Positions 53,096 through 60,374 of a stretch of 64,000 bases of DNA are shown one piece after another. The notes below the pieces were generated by a model. It did not search any database. It was not told the origin of the DNA and saw nothing but the letters and a program-made list of their open reading frames with translations. The position numbers were made by a program, and so were the translations under genes. Every line of letters starts with the position of its first letter. The first letter of the stretch is position 1. The DNA lies in the NCBI RefSeq assembly GCF_028551255.1, contig NZ_CP117030.1, positions 558,001 to 622,000 of the forward strand. The letters are read 5' to 3'. Origin of the DNA: Vibrio tubiashii. GTDB taxonomy: Bacteria > Pseudomonadota > Gammaproteobacteria > Enterobacterales > Vibrionaceae.

Positions 53096-54091
53096 ATGAA
53101 AAAAGCAGTGGCAGCGTCTGCAGTATTTGCAGCACTTGTATCGGGTTCTTCTCTTGCAGCGACAGTATACAAAGCTGATGGTACTGAGCTTAAAGTCGGT
53201 GGTCGCGTAGAGTTTCGTGGTGACTTTATTGGCACAAGCAAAGGTGCAGAGATTAAAGGCACGATGGACGATAGCACTCGTGCACGTCTAAACCTGAAAG
53301 GCAAATCTGAGATTACTGAGGGTATGTCAGCGTTTGGTGTCTATGAAGCTGAGCAAGATACAGGTAAAGATGAGTTTGAAAACCGTTACATGTATGCAGG
53401 TCTAGACTTTGATGGTCATGCACTGTCGTTTGGTCGTCAAGACATGGCTGCCGTTATCGTATCGGATCTGACAGATATCTCAGAGTTCTCTGGTGTTCAG
53501 CAGGTGATTAACTCCGCAAGCGACAAAGAAGACAGCGTGTTTGCTTACCGCGGTGCATTCGATGCGTTTCAACTTCAAGCCACTTACCAAGCAAATAGCG
53601 ATGAAGACACTGACGGTTACAGCATCTCAGGTCTTTATTCAGCGCCGTTTGGCTTAGATGTTGGTCTAGCGTTCTCAGGGGCTGATTTAGGCAAAGGTAA
53701 CGGTAGCCAAAATCAAATTCTTGGTGGTCTAGGTTATACACTAGACGGACTTTATCTAGGCGCGACTTACTCAGTAGGCGACCTAGATGACAAAGCAACA
53801 GGCACAAGCGACAAAGAGTTCAAAGCGCTTGAGGTTGCAGCGAAATACAAATTTACCAAACAACTATCAGCAGCAGTTGTTTACACTAATCAAGAAAACG
53901 AAGCGGCGAATGGCACTAAAGCGGATGCGACGGATGGTGTAGAAGTCGTGGGCTACTACAAATTCAACGGTAACTTCCGTACTTATGTTTCATACTTCTC
54001 CAACGGTATTAAGTCGACAGATGCTGACGCAGACGGCTTTAAAGACACGGGTGAAGATACACTTCGTTTAGGTGTACGTTACGATTTCTAA
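53096..54091 (+). CDS. Outer-membrane general porin (OmpU/OmpC-like)
   Basis: 331 aa with a clear signal peptide (MKKAVAASAVFAALVSGSS, cleavage after LAA). Mature protein starts TVYKADGTELKVGGRVEFRGDF, the Vibrio porin pattern, has many alternating beta strands, the FGRQDM segment common to trimeric porins, an acidic constriction loop (DLTDISEFSGVQQV), and ends in a C-terminal Phe (LGVRYDF) needed for BAM insertion. It resembles OmpU-type porins but is not placed next to the usual OmpU neighbours, so I leave the symbol blank. Strong terminator follows. Confidence 0.88.
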   Translation: MKKAVAASAVFAALVSGSSLAATVYKADGTELKVGGRVEFRGDFIGTSKGAEIKGTMDDSTRARLNLKGKSEITEGMSAFGVYEAEQDTGKDEFENRYMYAGLDFDGHALSFGRQDMAAVIVSDLTDISEFSGVQQVINSASDKEDSVFAYRGAFDAFQLQATYQANSDEDTDGYSISGLYSAPFGLDVGLAFSGADLGKGNGSQNQILGGLGYTLDGLYLGATYSVGDLDDKATGTSDKEFKALEVAAKYKFTKQLSAAVVYTNQENEAANGTKADATDGVEVVGYYKFNGNFRTYVSYFSNGIKSTDADADGFKDTGEDTLRLGVRYDF

Positions 54092-54117
54092 ATACAGAGT
54101 TGCCTGAAATTCTGTCC

Positions 54118-54148
54118 CATTGGCCAAGCATTAGCTTGGCCTTTTTTG
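54118..54148 (+). terminator. Terminator after the porin gene
   Basis: Stem GGCCAAGC/GCTTGGCC (54122-54129 with 54134-54141), four-base loop, then a T run. Confidence 0.85.
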
Positions 54149-54268
54149 TTCTATATCAAAGAGGTTGCTATTCAGTTAATTTATAAATCAATTGCATATG
54201 GAAAATAAGTGTCTGTTGTAAAACAGAAACTTACACGATAATTCAACGCGAACTAAGCAGAAATCAAA

Positions 54269-54284
54269 TGTGACTTTGATCACG
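54269..54284 (+). promoter_or_regulatory. CRP site upstream of the chemoreceptor gene
   Basis: TGTGACTTTGATCACG fits the TGTGA-N6-TCACA consensus except the last base, with AAA before it. A TATCTA -10-like element lies at 54309-54314, so CRP would sit near -44, a class II activator position. Confidence 0.75.
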
Positions 54285-54354
54285 CTCTGTGCTAGAGTTC
54301 GCGCACTTTATCTATGGGAATCTTCCCACTTCAAGGATGAGTCCAACGACTTGA

Positions 54355-55995
54355 ATGAGAAAAATAATGCAATTGTCCCTTAAAAATTTGTCTATTCGAA
54401 CACAGGTATTGGTACCTGTTATCTTCACAACGTTCGCGCTATTTATCGCATTGTGGATCACCAAAAGTAATCTAGAGGCAGAGCAAGAAATTATTAGCTC
54501 TAACACAGATTCTCTTGTGTATTACAAAGACACCTTGGCAAAAATTGATGATCAGGTTTATCCGTTACGTATTAGTGCGGTGTATGCTATCTACGATGAT
54601 TCTCGCCGCCAAGTGTTTTTAAACGAACTTAAAACAGGCTTAAAAGAGATTCAAAAAGATCTCGATTTGATGGCTAGTCGCGACACATTCAGAGATGAAG
54701 TACGAGTGGTGCGCCGCGCTATTGAAGATTACGTACAATACTCTCACCGTGCAGTAGAGCTGTTTTCACAAAGAGACAGCGGCCAAGTGAGTCTGCAAGA
54801 GTACAACAGCTTTATCGCAAAATATCGTGACTCTGGCAATCAAATGGTAGGCGCCATCAATACCTTGTCTGCACAAGTTAATGAGTTCGCGACCGATGCC
54901 ATGGAACATAGCGCTGAGCAGAATACAAAAGTTAAAAACATGGCAATGTACATGGTACTTACTGTTCTTGTTGCCTCTTTAGCTGTCGCTTGGGTACTTT
55001 CAGGCATGATTGTAAAACCAATCCTTCAACTGCAGAAAGTGATGCGTAAGCTAGCACATGGTGATCTTTCTGTTCGTGCCGAGGTCGATGGTGATAATGA
55101 AGTCTCTCAACTGAGTACTGATGTGAACCAAACCGCTGAGCAACTTCACAGCACGGTAGAAGAGTTAAGCCGCATTAGTGAGGAAGTCGCTTCCGCTTCT
55201 ACTGAGTTAGCTGCCGTGATGACGCAAGCGCAAGCCAATGCCCAGCAAGAACTGGCTGAGATTGAGCAAGTCGCTTCTGCAGTCAACGAGCTTTCTAGCA
55301 CCGCAGATAACGTCAGTGATAACGCTCAGATGGCAGATTCAACAGCACGTGAAGCCGATCAATTGGCTAAATCTGGCTTGGATATCTTTGAAGAGAGTAG
55401 TCAAGCAAGTGCTCAAATGGGTAATGCACTAAACGAAGCGGCGCAAGTTGTTCTAACTCTTAAAGAGCAGTCTGAACAAATCAATGATGTGATTGAAGTT
55501 ATTCGCGGTGTTTCAGAGCAGACTAACCTTCTAGCACTAAACGCAGCCATTGAAGCAGCGCGTGCGGGCGAATCTGGTCGTGGTTTTGCAGTGGTTGCGG
55601 ATGAAGTTCGAATGCTGGCAGCAAGAACTCAAGAATCAACGGGCGAAATCCAAGCCATCATTGAAGAGCTACAGAAGCAGTCTGGTCTTGCTAACGATAG
55701 CATGCAGCTCAGCCTCGAAATGCTGGAGAAAAACAATGAGCTATCATTGCAAGCTAACAGCGCGCTACAGGGTATTACAGAGTCTGTAACGAATATCAAT
55801 GATGCCAATACCCAAGTTGCAACCGCAGCAGAGCAGCAATCTCAGGTAACGCAAGACATTAACCGCAACGTCGTGAACATGTCTGAGCTGGTTAATCAAA
55901 ACGTATCTGGTATATGTCAGAGTGCAAGTGCGAGTAACGAGCTGTCTACATTAGCAGAAAAGCAGAAAGCTCAGCTTTCATTCTTTAAGCTATAA
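54355..55995 (+). CDS. Methyl-accepting chemotaxis protein
   Basis: 546 aa (or 542 from the second Met at 54367). Membrane helices at about residues 14-34 and 195-217 frame a roughly 160-residue helical periplasmic sensor of the four-helix-bundle type. A HAMP domain follows, then the cytoplasmic signalling rod. Its conserved tip reads [38 protein letters not shown], and methylation-type Gln/Glu pairs flank it. No C-terminal NWETF-like tether. Controls swimming bias by signalling to CheA. A CRP site upstream suggests nutrient-linked expression. Ligand unknown. Confidence 0.95.
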   Translation: MRKIMQLSLKNLSIRTQVLVPVIFTTFALFIALWITKSNLEAEQEIISSNTDSLVYYKDTLAKIDDQVYPLRISAVYAIYDDSRRQVFLNELKTGLKEIQKDLDLMASRDTFRDEVRVVRRAIEDYVQYSHRAVELFSQRDSGQVSLQEYNSFIAKYRDSGNQMVGAINTLSAQVNEFATDAMEHSAEQNTKVKNMAMYMVLTVLVASLAVAWVLSGMIVKPILQLQKVMRKLAHGDLSVRAEVDGDNEVSQLSTDVNQTAEQLHSTVEELSRISEEVASASTELAAVMTQAQANAQQELAEIEQVASAVNELSSTADNVSDNAQMADSTAREADQLAKSGLDIFEESSQASAQMGNALNEAAQVVLTLKEQSEQINDVIEVIRGVSEQTNLLALNAAIEAARAGESGRGFAVVADEVRMLAARTQESTGEIQAIIEELQKQSGLANDSMQLSLEMLEKNNELSLQANSALQGITESVTNINDANTQVATAAEQQSQVTQDINRNVVNMSELVNQNVSGICQSASASNELSTLAEKQKAQLSFFKL

Positions 55996-56014
55996 ACCGA
56001 AGCAATAACCTCAA

Positions 56015-56043
56015 GAAGCAGCCATTTTCGGCTGCTTTTTTTG
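56015..56043 (+). terminator. Terminator after the chemoreceptor gene
   Basis: Stem AGCAGCC/GGCTGCT (56017-56023 with 56030-56036), then a T run. Confidence 0.85.
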
Positions 56044-56302
56044 TATTTGCGTAAAATTTTTTGAAAACTTCAGTGCTTCAAAAGGGCAAAAATGAGAGTT
56101 CGAAGCTGATTATTGGTAGGTGAATTAGCCAATCGTTCAGAAGTTGGACAGTGCAAAGACGAAAAGGATTGCGCAAACGGTTAGCATGCTTTGAGTTAAG
56201 TGATTGTTTTTAAGGGAGAAGACCGAATAATTGCTGAGAAAGGAGTTACTTAGGTATGCAACTTAACCGAACTGTATCACAAAAAAATTGGAAATATCAG
56301 TC

Positions 56303-56330
56303 TTGCGGGAAATAAATCACGACCTATAAT
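56303..56330 (+). promoter_or_regulatory. Candidate promoter before the guaC leader
   Basis: TATAAT at 56325-56330 with a weak -35 (TTGCGG) at 56303-56308, 16-bp spacer. Transcription would start near 56337, almost on the hairpin below. The rest of the 454-bp gap (56044-56302) holds no ORF seen. Confidence 0.45.
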
Positions 56331-56335
56331 GCTGA

Positions 56336-56370
56336 AAACCGGAGCGTCTGCCAACGCTCCGGTTTTTTTG
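56336..56370 (+). terminator. Terminator-like hairpin at the start of the guaC leader
   Basis: Twelve-bp stem AAACCGGAGCGT/ACGCTCCGGTTT (56336-56347 with 56354-56365), loop CTGCCA, then T run to 56369. It sits immediately after the best promoter and before guaC, so it may end an upstream transcript or act as an attenuator for guaC. Confidence 0.7.
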
Positions 56371-56387
56371 TGTCCGAAACTCAGTAA

Positions 56388-56401
56388 AGCGTCTGCCAAC
56401 G
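56388..56401 (+). repeat. Second copy of the guaC hairpin loop sequence
   Basis: Exact 14-bp repeat AGCGTCTGCCAACG of 56343-56356, here in a weaker stem (AAAGCGT, CTGCCA loop, ACGTTT). The sequence following it (56399-56414) also resembles a degenerate PurR-type site. Confidence 0.6.
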
Positions 56402-56449
56402 TTTACCGAAAACGCACGACACGTAAATTTGCTTATAGGAAAATTTATC

Positions 56450-57493
56450 ATGCGTATCGAACAAGAACTTAAGTTAGGCTTTAAAGATGTACTATTCCGC
56501 CCGAAGCGTTCTACTCTTAAAAGTCGTTCTCAAGTTGAATTAACCCGCGATTTTACATTCAAGCATAGTGGTCGTCAATGGTCTGGCACACCAGTAATTG
56601 CAGCAAACATGGATTCAGTCGGTAGCTTCGAAATGGCGAAGGCTCTAGCGGAACATGGCGTGATGACTGCAATTCACAAACATTACACCGTAGAGCAATG
56701 GGCTGACTTCGTGAAATCAGCGGATCAAAAAACACTAAACAACGTGTTTGTTTCTACGGGTACTTCAGATGCTGATTTCGAAAAAACAAAAGAAATCATG
56801 GCGCTATCTGAAGAACTTATCTTCATCTGTATTGATATCGCGAACGGTTACTCTGAGCATTTAGTCGAGTACGTAGAGAAGGTACGTGCCGCATTCCCTA
56901 ACAAAGTTATCTCTGCGGGTAACGTTGTAACTGGCGATATGTGTGAAGAGCTTATTCTAGCAGGTGCAGACATCGTGAAAGTGGGTATCGGCCCAGGCTC
57001 TGTATGTACAACTCGCGTTAAGACAGGTGTTGGTTACCCTCAGCTTTCTGCAATCATCGAATGTGGTGATGCTGCGCACGGCCTTGGTGGCATGATCATC
57101 GGTGACGGTGGTTGTTCATGTGCAGGTGATGTAGCAAAAGCCTTCGGCGGCGGCGCTGATTTCGTTATGCTAGGCGGTATGCTAGCAGGTCACGAAGAGT
57201 CAGGCGGCGAAGTGATCGAGCAAGACGGCAAAACTTTCATGAAGTTCTACGGCATGTCTTCTCAGTCTGCTATGGATAAGCACTCAGGTGGTGTTGCTAA
57301 GTACCGCGCTGCTGAAGGAAAAACCGTACTATTGCCATACCGCGGCTCTGTTCACGGCACTATCTCTGACATCCTTGGTGGTGTACGTTCAACTTGTACC
57401 TACGTAGGCGCAGCAAAGCTTAAAGAGCTAACTAAGCGTACAACCTTCATCCGTGTACAAGAGCAAGAGAACAACGTGTTTGGTAAAGAGTAA
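56450..57493 (+). CDS. guaC: GMP reductase
   Basis: 347 aa, the normal GuaC length. Converts GMP to IMP with NADPH, returning guanine nucleotides to the common purine pool. The barrel has [43 protein letters not shown] with the catalytic Cys, [30 protein letters not shown], and [25 protein letters not shown], all specific to GMP reductase rather than IMP dehydrogenase (no CBS insert). ATG at 56450 after TAGGA. A repeated-hairpin leader lies upstream. Confidence 0.97.
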   Translation: MRIEQELKLGFKDVLFRPKRSTLKSRSQVELTRDFTFKHSGRQWSGTPVIAANMDSVGSFEMAKALAEHGVMTAIHKHYTVEQWADFVKSADQKTLNNVFVSTGTSDADFEKTKEIMALSEELIFICIDIANGYSEHLVEYVEKVRAAFPNKVISAGNVVTGDMCEELILAGADIVKVGIGPGSVCTTRVKTGVGYPQLSAIIECGDAAHGLGGMIIGDGGCSCAGDVAKAFGGGADFVMLGGMLAGHEESGGEVIEQDGKTFMKFYGMSSQSAMDKHSGGVAKYRAAEGKTVLLPYRGSVHGTISDILGGVRSTCTYVGAAKLKELTKRTTFIRVQEQENNVFGKE

Positions 57494-57522
57494 TTTTACG
57501 GATTACTAAAGACATAAATGAT

Positions 57523-57549
57523 AAGAGCCGCGATTGCGGCTCTTTTTTT
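57523..57549 (+). terminator. guaC terminator
   Basis: Stem AAGAGCCGC/GCGGCTCT with loop GATT and a T run. Its sequence resembles the terminator at 60085-60110 in 22 of 26 positions. Confidence 0.85.
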
Positions 57550-57566
57550 GGGGAATGTCCCTTTAA

Positions 57567-57773
57567 ACACTTTTAGGTGTTAGCAGCGGCAGGACTGGCG
57601 CTTCCATCAAGGTTCAGCATAAAGTGGAATCTACGAACTGTTTTATTTATTGCACTGCAGCTGAAAATACAAATAACGTTATGCAAGAATTCGAAAGTGC
57701 AGATTTATGTGTTGAAATTACTGCACCGGATAAGTTTTATTTCTTCAAAACTGACAAACTTAAGGCAGGATAA
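57567..57773 (+). pseudogene. 5'-truncated gene remnant at the island's left edge
   Basis: An open frame without a start codon or ribosome site that ends at TAA 57771-57773. The 65-or-so residues look like a real C-terminal domain: FIYCTA followed by an Asn-rich turn, then MQEFESADLCVEITAPDKFYFFKTD. Codon use and composition are protein-like. The frame opens right after the guaC terminator and a TAA at 57564, so a recombination junction has probably removed the 5' part. The family is not identified. Confidence 0.5.
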
Positions 57774-57789
57774 AGTAGCACGAATAGAG

Positions 57790-58959
57790 TCATTGGTGTG
57801 GTTTGTAAGCACTCTGTAAGCTGGTAGCTCGTTCCTCAAGTTTTCTTAGAACTTTGCTCTGTTCACCTGCAAAAACATAATTTTCCCTCAAGTCTTTCAG
57901 TGCAAATGCCATATCTGCTAAACTACGGTGTATATTGTAAGAATCTGAAGATAGTAGGTTTTTCATTTTGTGCTCATTAGTGAAAAGGCTTACAAGGTAC
58001 GAATAGCGTGTATCTATAGGTATTTCTGAAAGCGAACGATAGTAAGAAAGAGCAGTTTTTATATCATTTAGCAGATAGATAACACTCCCTTTACCATTGG
58101 TTTCAAATCTATACCCTCTTAGGTTTGTGTGTTTGAAAGCAAACTTCTGAATGATCTCAAATAGAAATGAAGTTTCCTTGTGCGAGAGTGTAACCACCTC
58201 ACCTTGATTTCCTGTGAATGAACAAATGCGTTTGAGTACATTCTCTAGGATGACAGCGGTTCGCAATGGAGAAAAGACGTTAAGTAAAAAAAGACGATCT
58301 TTCTCTCCAAGATCAGCATACATACCACCGTATTTACTGTTTGGTTTAAAGCTTACGTGTAAAATCGATGATAAGGAAAGTAGGTTTCCCAAGTAACTAT
58401 GTGCATGGTTGTAATATTGAACGCTAGACTTATGGCAGTCATCCAAGTTTTTATTGAGAAAAGTGTAGGCATCTAAGGCATCTTTCAGAGAGCCTGCACG
58501 GTTTTCTGATTCGGAACCAAGATAAATTTTTGGCTGGCAACACAGAAAACTGTTTGCTGGGAAAAGTTTTTCGTACAATCCGTCGATATCATAAAAAGAA
58601 AACTCACCTTCGAACTTTTTTTCTAGTTCTTTGAGCATCCCATTAAACATCGTTTTATGAGTTTGAAATTTTTCAAATGAAAGACGCTCTTTTTGCTCCA
58701 CCCACATTTCTAGCTGTTTCTTTTCGTGAGCTTCTCGTTCTTCTCTCTCTTTTTTTTGCTCTTCACGAAGTTGAGAGTGTTGGTTTATCAAGAATCCAAG
58801 CGTACAAATAGTGCCAAAAGCAGCCGCCCACGTTGCCATATCTCCGGTTTCTAGCTCACCAGAATAGAACTTGTCCAGCATCAGTCCGAGGAAAAGCCCT
58901 CCGAACAAAACACCAACAATGCCAGTTAAGAAAAGCCAAACAGCCTGTGAAAACTTCAT
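57790..58959 (-). CDS. Two-helix membrane protein with long cytoplasmic domain, unknown function
   Basis: 389 aa. Two N-terminal membrane helices (about residues 7-27 and 40-58) with a short loop, then a charged coiled coil (REEQKKEREEREAHEKKQLEM, from about 66), then a roughly 290-residue soluble domain with Cys-Cys in NSFLCCQPK and no enzyme motif I recognise. This TM-TM-coiled-coil-domain plan recurs in accessory genes near phage-defence and mobile loci, some annotated as putative phage abortive-infection proteins. Lower GC than neighbours. Weak ribosome site. It lies in an island bounded by similar terminators. Confidence 0.65.
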   Translation of the reverse strand: MKFSQAVWLFLTGIVGVLFGGLFLGLMLDKFYSGELETGDMATWAAAFGTICTLGFLINQHSQLREEQKKEREEREAHEKKQLEMWVEQKERLSFEKFQTHKTMFNGMLKELEKKFEGEFSFYDIDGLYEKLFPANSFLCCQPKIYLGSESENRAGSLKDALDAYTFLNKNLDDCHKSSVQYYNHAHSYLGNLLSLSSILHVSFKPNSKYGGMYADLGEKDRLFLLNVFSPLRTAVILENVLKRICSFTGNQGEVVTLSHKETSFLFEIIQKFAFKHTNLRGYRFETNGKGSVIYLLNDIKTALSYYRSLSEIPIDTRYSYLVSLFTNEHKMKNLLSSDSYNIHRSLADMAFALKDLRENYVFAGEQSKVLRKLEERATSLQSAYKPHQ

Positions 58960-59256
58960 TTAGTGCCAATAAGTCTTTGTTTGAGGGTAACAATTCTACA
59001 CCATATGCAGCGATATTAAATGTTAGACACCGATCTTCTACATCGTCAGCCTGGAGTGAATAGAGGGTCAGGTCTTCACTTTTGACTTTGTTGGTTCAAC
59101 TGCTTTACAAAGTTGGAGCCGAGTACCTTGACCAGCCTCACACATGAACTATCAAGAAATTTGATATCCAAGCGCTTTGATTACGCGGTGCAGCTCACTC
59201 GCAACTTTCTTTAGCCGTTCTATGCTTTGATTGCTTTAAAATATAAGGAGCGTCAG
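58960..59256. other. Intergenic stretch with a possible gene remnant
   Basis: 297 bp between the membrane protein and the lipase-fold gene. On the minus strand 59235-59152 reads as 27 open codons (contains ERLKKVASELHRVIKALGYQ) before TGA, possibly the 3' end of a lost gene. The motif GGTCAGGTCTTCACTTTTGAC at 59067-59087 has the look of sequence seen next to Vibrio RAYT/IS200-type elements, but I cannot confirm this. No intact gene. Confidence 0.3.
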
Positions 59257-60033
59257 ATGGCTAATAAATTCGGAATACTCACTCTTCACGGGATGGGAAA
59301 CCAAAAAGACACTTACCACGTGAAATTTATCTCTAGAGTAGCGAAAGAGCTAGGGGTAGATAAAGAATCAATCCCCGTTGAGTCAGTCTATTACCACACT
59401 CAGATGCAAGAGAACCAAGTAGCGATGTGGAAGCGAATGACTAAGGATCACGATTTAGATGTTCGAAAGACCCGTCAATTTATGTTGTTCTCATTTAGTG
59501 ATGCGGCAAACATTCAAGACTATAGTACACCAGAAAGCCTCGGTTCTGTCGTGACCAGATGTGTTCATGACAAGTTCAATACTTTGCTAGAGGAGATTGA
59601 CTCAGATGGTGTTGTTGTCATTGTGGCTCAGTCTTTAGGCAATCAGGTATTTTCGAACTATGTCTGGGATATTCAAAACAAGAAAGGCATCTTTAGCCCT
59701 GGTGGTGAAGATGCGGAGGCGGCACGCGAAAAGCTTAAACGCGTTCGTATTTGGTTTAGCACGGGTAATAACATGCCTTTGTTTGTGTCAGGATTGCACG
59801 AAGAGAGTATTAAGGCGATTGAAAAGCCAAGTGACGACTTTGAATGGTGGAATTTCTTCGATGTAGACGATGCGCTTGGTTGGCCTCTCAAGCCAATGGG
59901 GCGAGGGTATACGAATGCCCTTAATATCACGGACTTTGAAATCAATACGGGGATGACATTATTGTCTCACAAGTATTATTGGAAAGACCGAGATTTCATT
60001 GAGCCGCTTTGTGACAAGCTAAGAACGTTATAG
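59257..60033 (+). CDS. Alpha/beta-hydrolase-fold (lipase-like) protein
   Basis: 258 aa, starting at the ATG at 59257 behind AAGGAG. An oxyanion loop LTLHGMGNQKDT and a nucleophile elbow VVIVAQSLGNQVFSNYV are seen, where the elbow is A-Q-S-L-G instead of G-x-S-x-G; later segments could supply Asp and His (for example DDALGWPLKPMGRGY and SHKYYWKD). No signal peptide, so it acts in the cytoplasm. It is in an accessory island beside a two-helix membrane protein of unknown role. Substrate unknown; other members act on phospholipids or esters. Confidence 0.68.
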   Translation: MANKFGILTLHGMGNQKDTYHVKFISRVAKELGVDKESIPVESVYYHTQMQENQVAMWKRMTKDHDLDVRKTRQFMLFSFSDAANIQDYSTPESLGSVVTRCVHDKFNTLLEEIDSDGVVVIVAQSLGNQVFSNYVWDIQNKKGIFSPGGEDAEAAREKLKRVRIWFSTGNNMPLFVSGLHEESIKAIEKPSDDFEWWNFFDVDDALGWPLKPMGRGYTNALNITDFEINTGMTLLSHKYYWKDRDFIEPLCDKLRTL

Positions 60034-60051
60034 GAAGCGCACTAGCGGAAG

Positions 60052-60076
60052 ATGGTCGGGCTGACCATTTCTTTTT
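60052..60076 (+). terminator. First terminator after the lipase-like gene
   Basis: Stem ATGGTC/GACCAT (60052-60057 with 60063-60068) then TTTCTTTTT. Confidence 0.6.
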
Positions 60077-60084
60077 GCAACACC

Positions 60085-60110
60085 AAGAGCTGCAATCGCG
60101 GCTCTTTTTA
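60085..60110 (+). terminator. Second terminator, a near copy of the guaC terminator
   Basis: Stem AAGAGCTGC/GCGGCTCTT with loop AATC and a T-rich end. It matches 22 of 26 positions of 57523-57548, so the island is bracketed by two similar hairpins. Confidence 0.7.
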
Positions 60111-60374
60111 TATCCTTTCAAAGTGCCCTTAAGTTAGGATCTCTAGGCTAATCTCCCCCTCAATTGATGCAGCTCAAATCTTAACCTCTTTGGCTATGAA
60201 ATAAGTCACATTAAAGTGGGGTTATTTGATGCATGCTAAAACCATCTTCATTGAAAGCTGAAGTTGGTCTTTATGCAGAGAGTGATCCGCAAAATGACAT
60301 GGAAGACGAGTAGGCGGTAAGCCCGCCACTCTAGTGCTTACTACGCTCCGAAACTCATTTTGCAAGGAGGCTCT
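60111..60374. promoter_or_regulatory. Region upstream of the EF-G-like gene
   Basis: 264 bp. It contains a GGCGG/CCGCC stem (60313-60317 with 60323-60327) about 48-62 nt before the ATG and a 26-codon frame (60233-60313) without a ribosome site, which I do not call a gene. The EF-G-like ribosome site is AAGGAGG at 60363-60369. Confidence 0.35.

Noticed and set aside
56399..56414. PurR-like operator in the guaC leader
   Set aside because: Only about 10 of 16 consensus positions match, and it lies far downstream of the predicted transcription start. Mentioned under the leader repeat, not called as a separate feature.
59067..59087. Possible RAYT/IS200-related sequence
   Set aside because: The match is from memory of Vibrio repeats; there is no transposase frame, no terminal inverted repeat pair and no second copy in this window.
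60233..60313. 26-codon frame upstream of the EF-G-like gene
   Set aside because: No ribosome site at a sensible distance and no sign of conservation that can be judged here.
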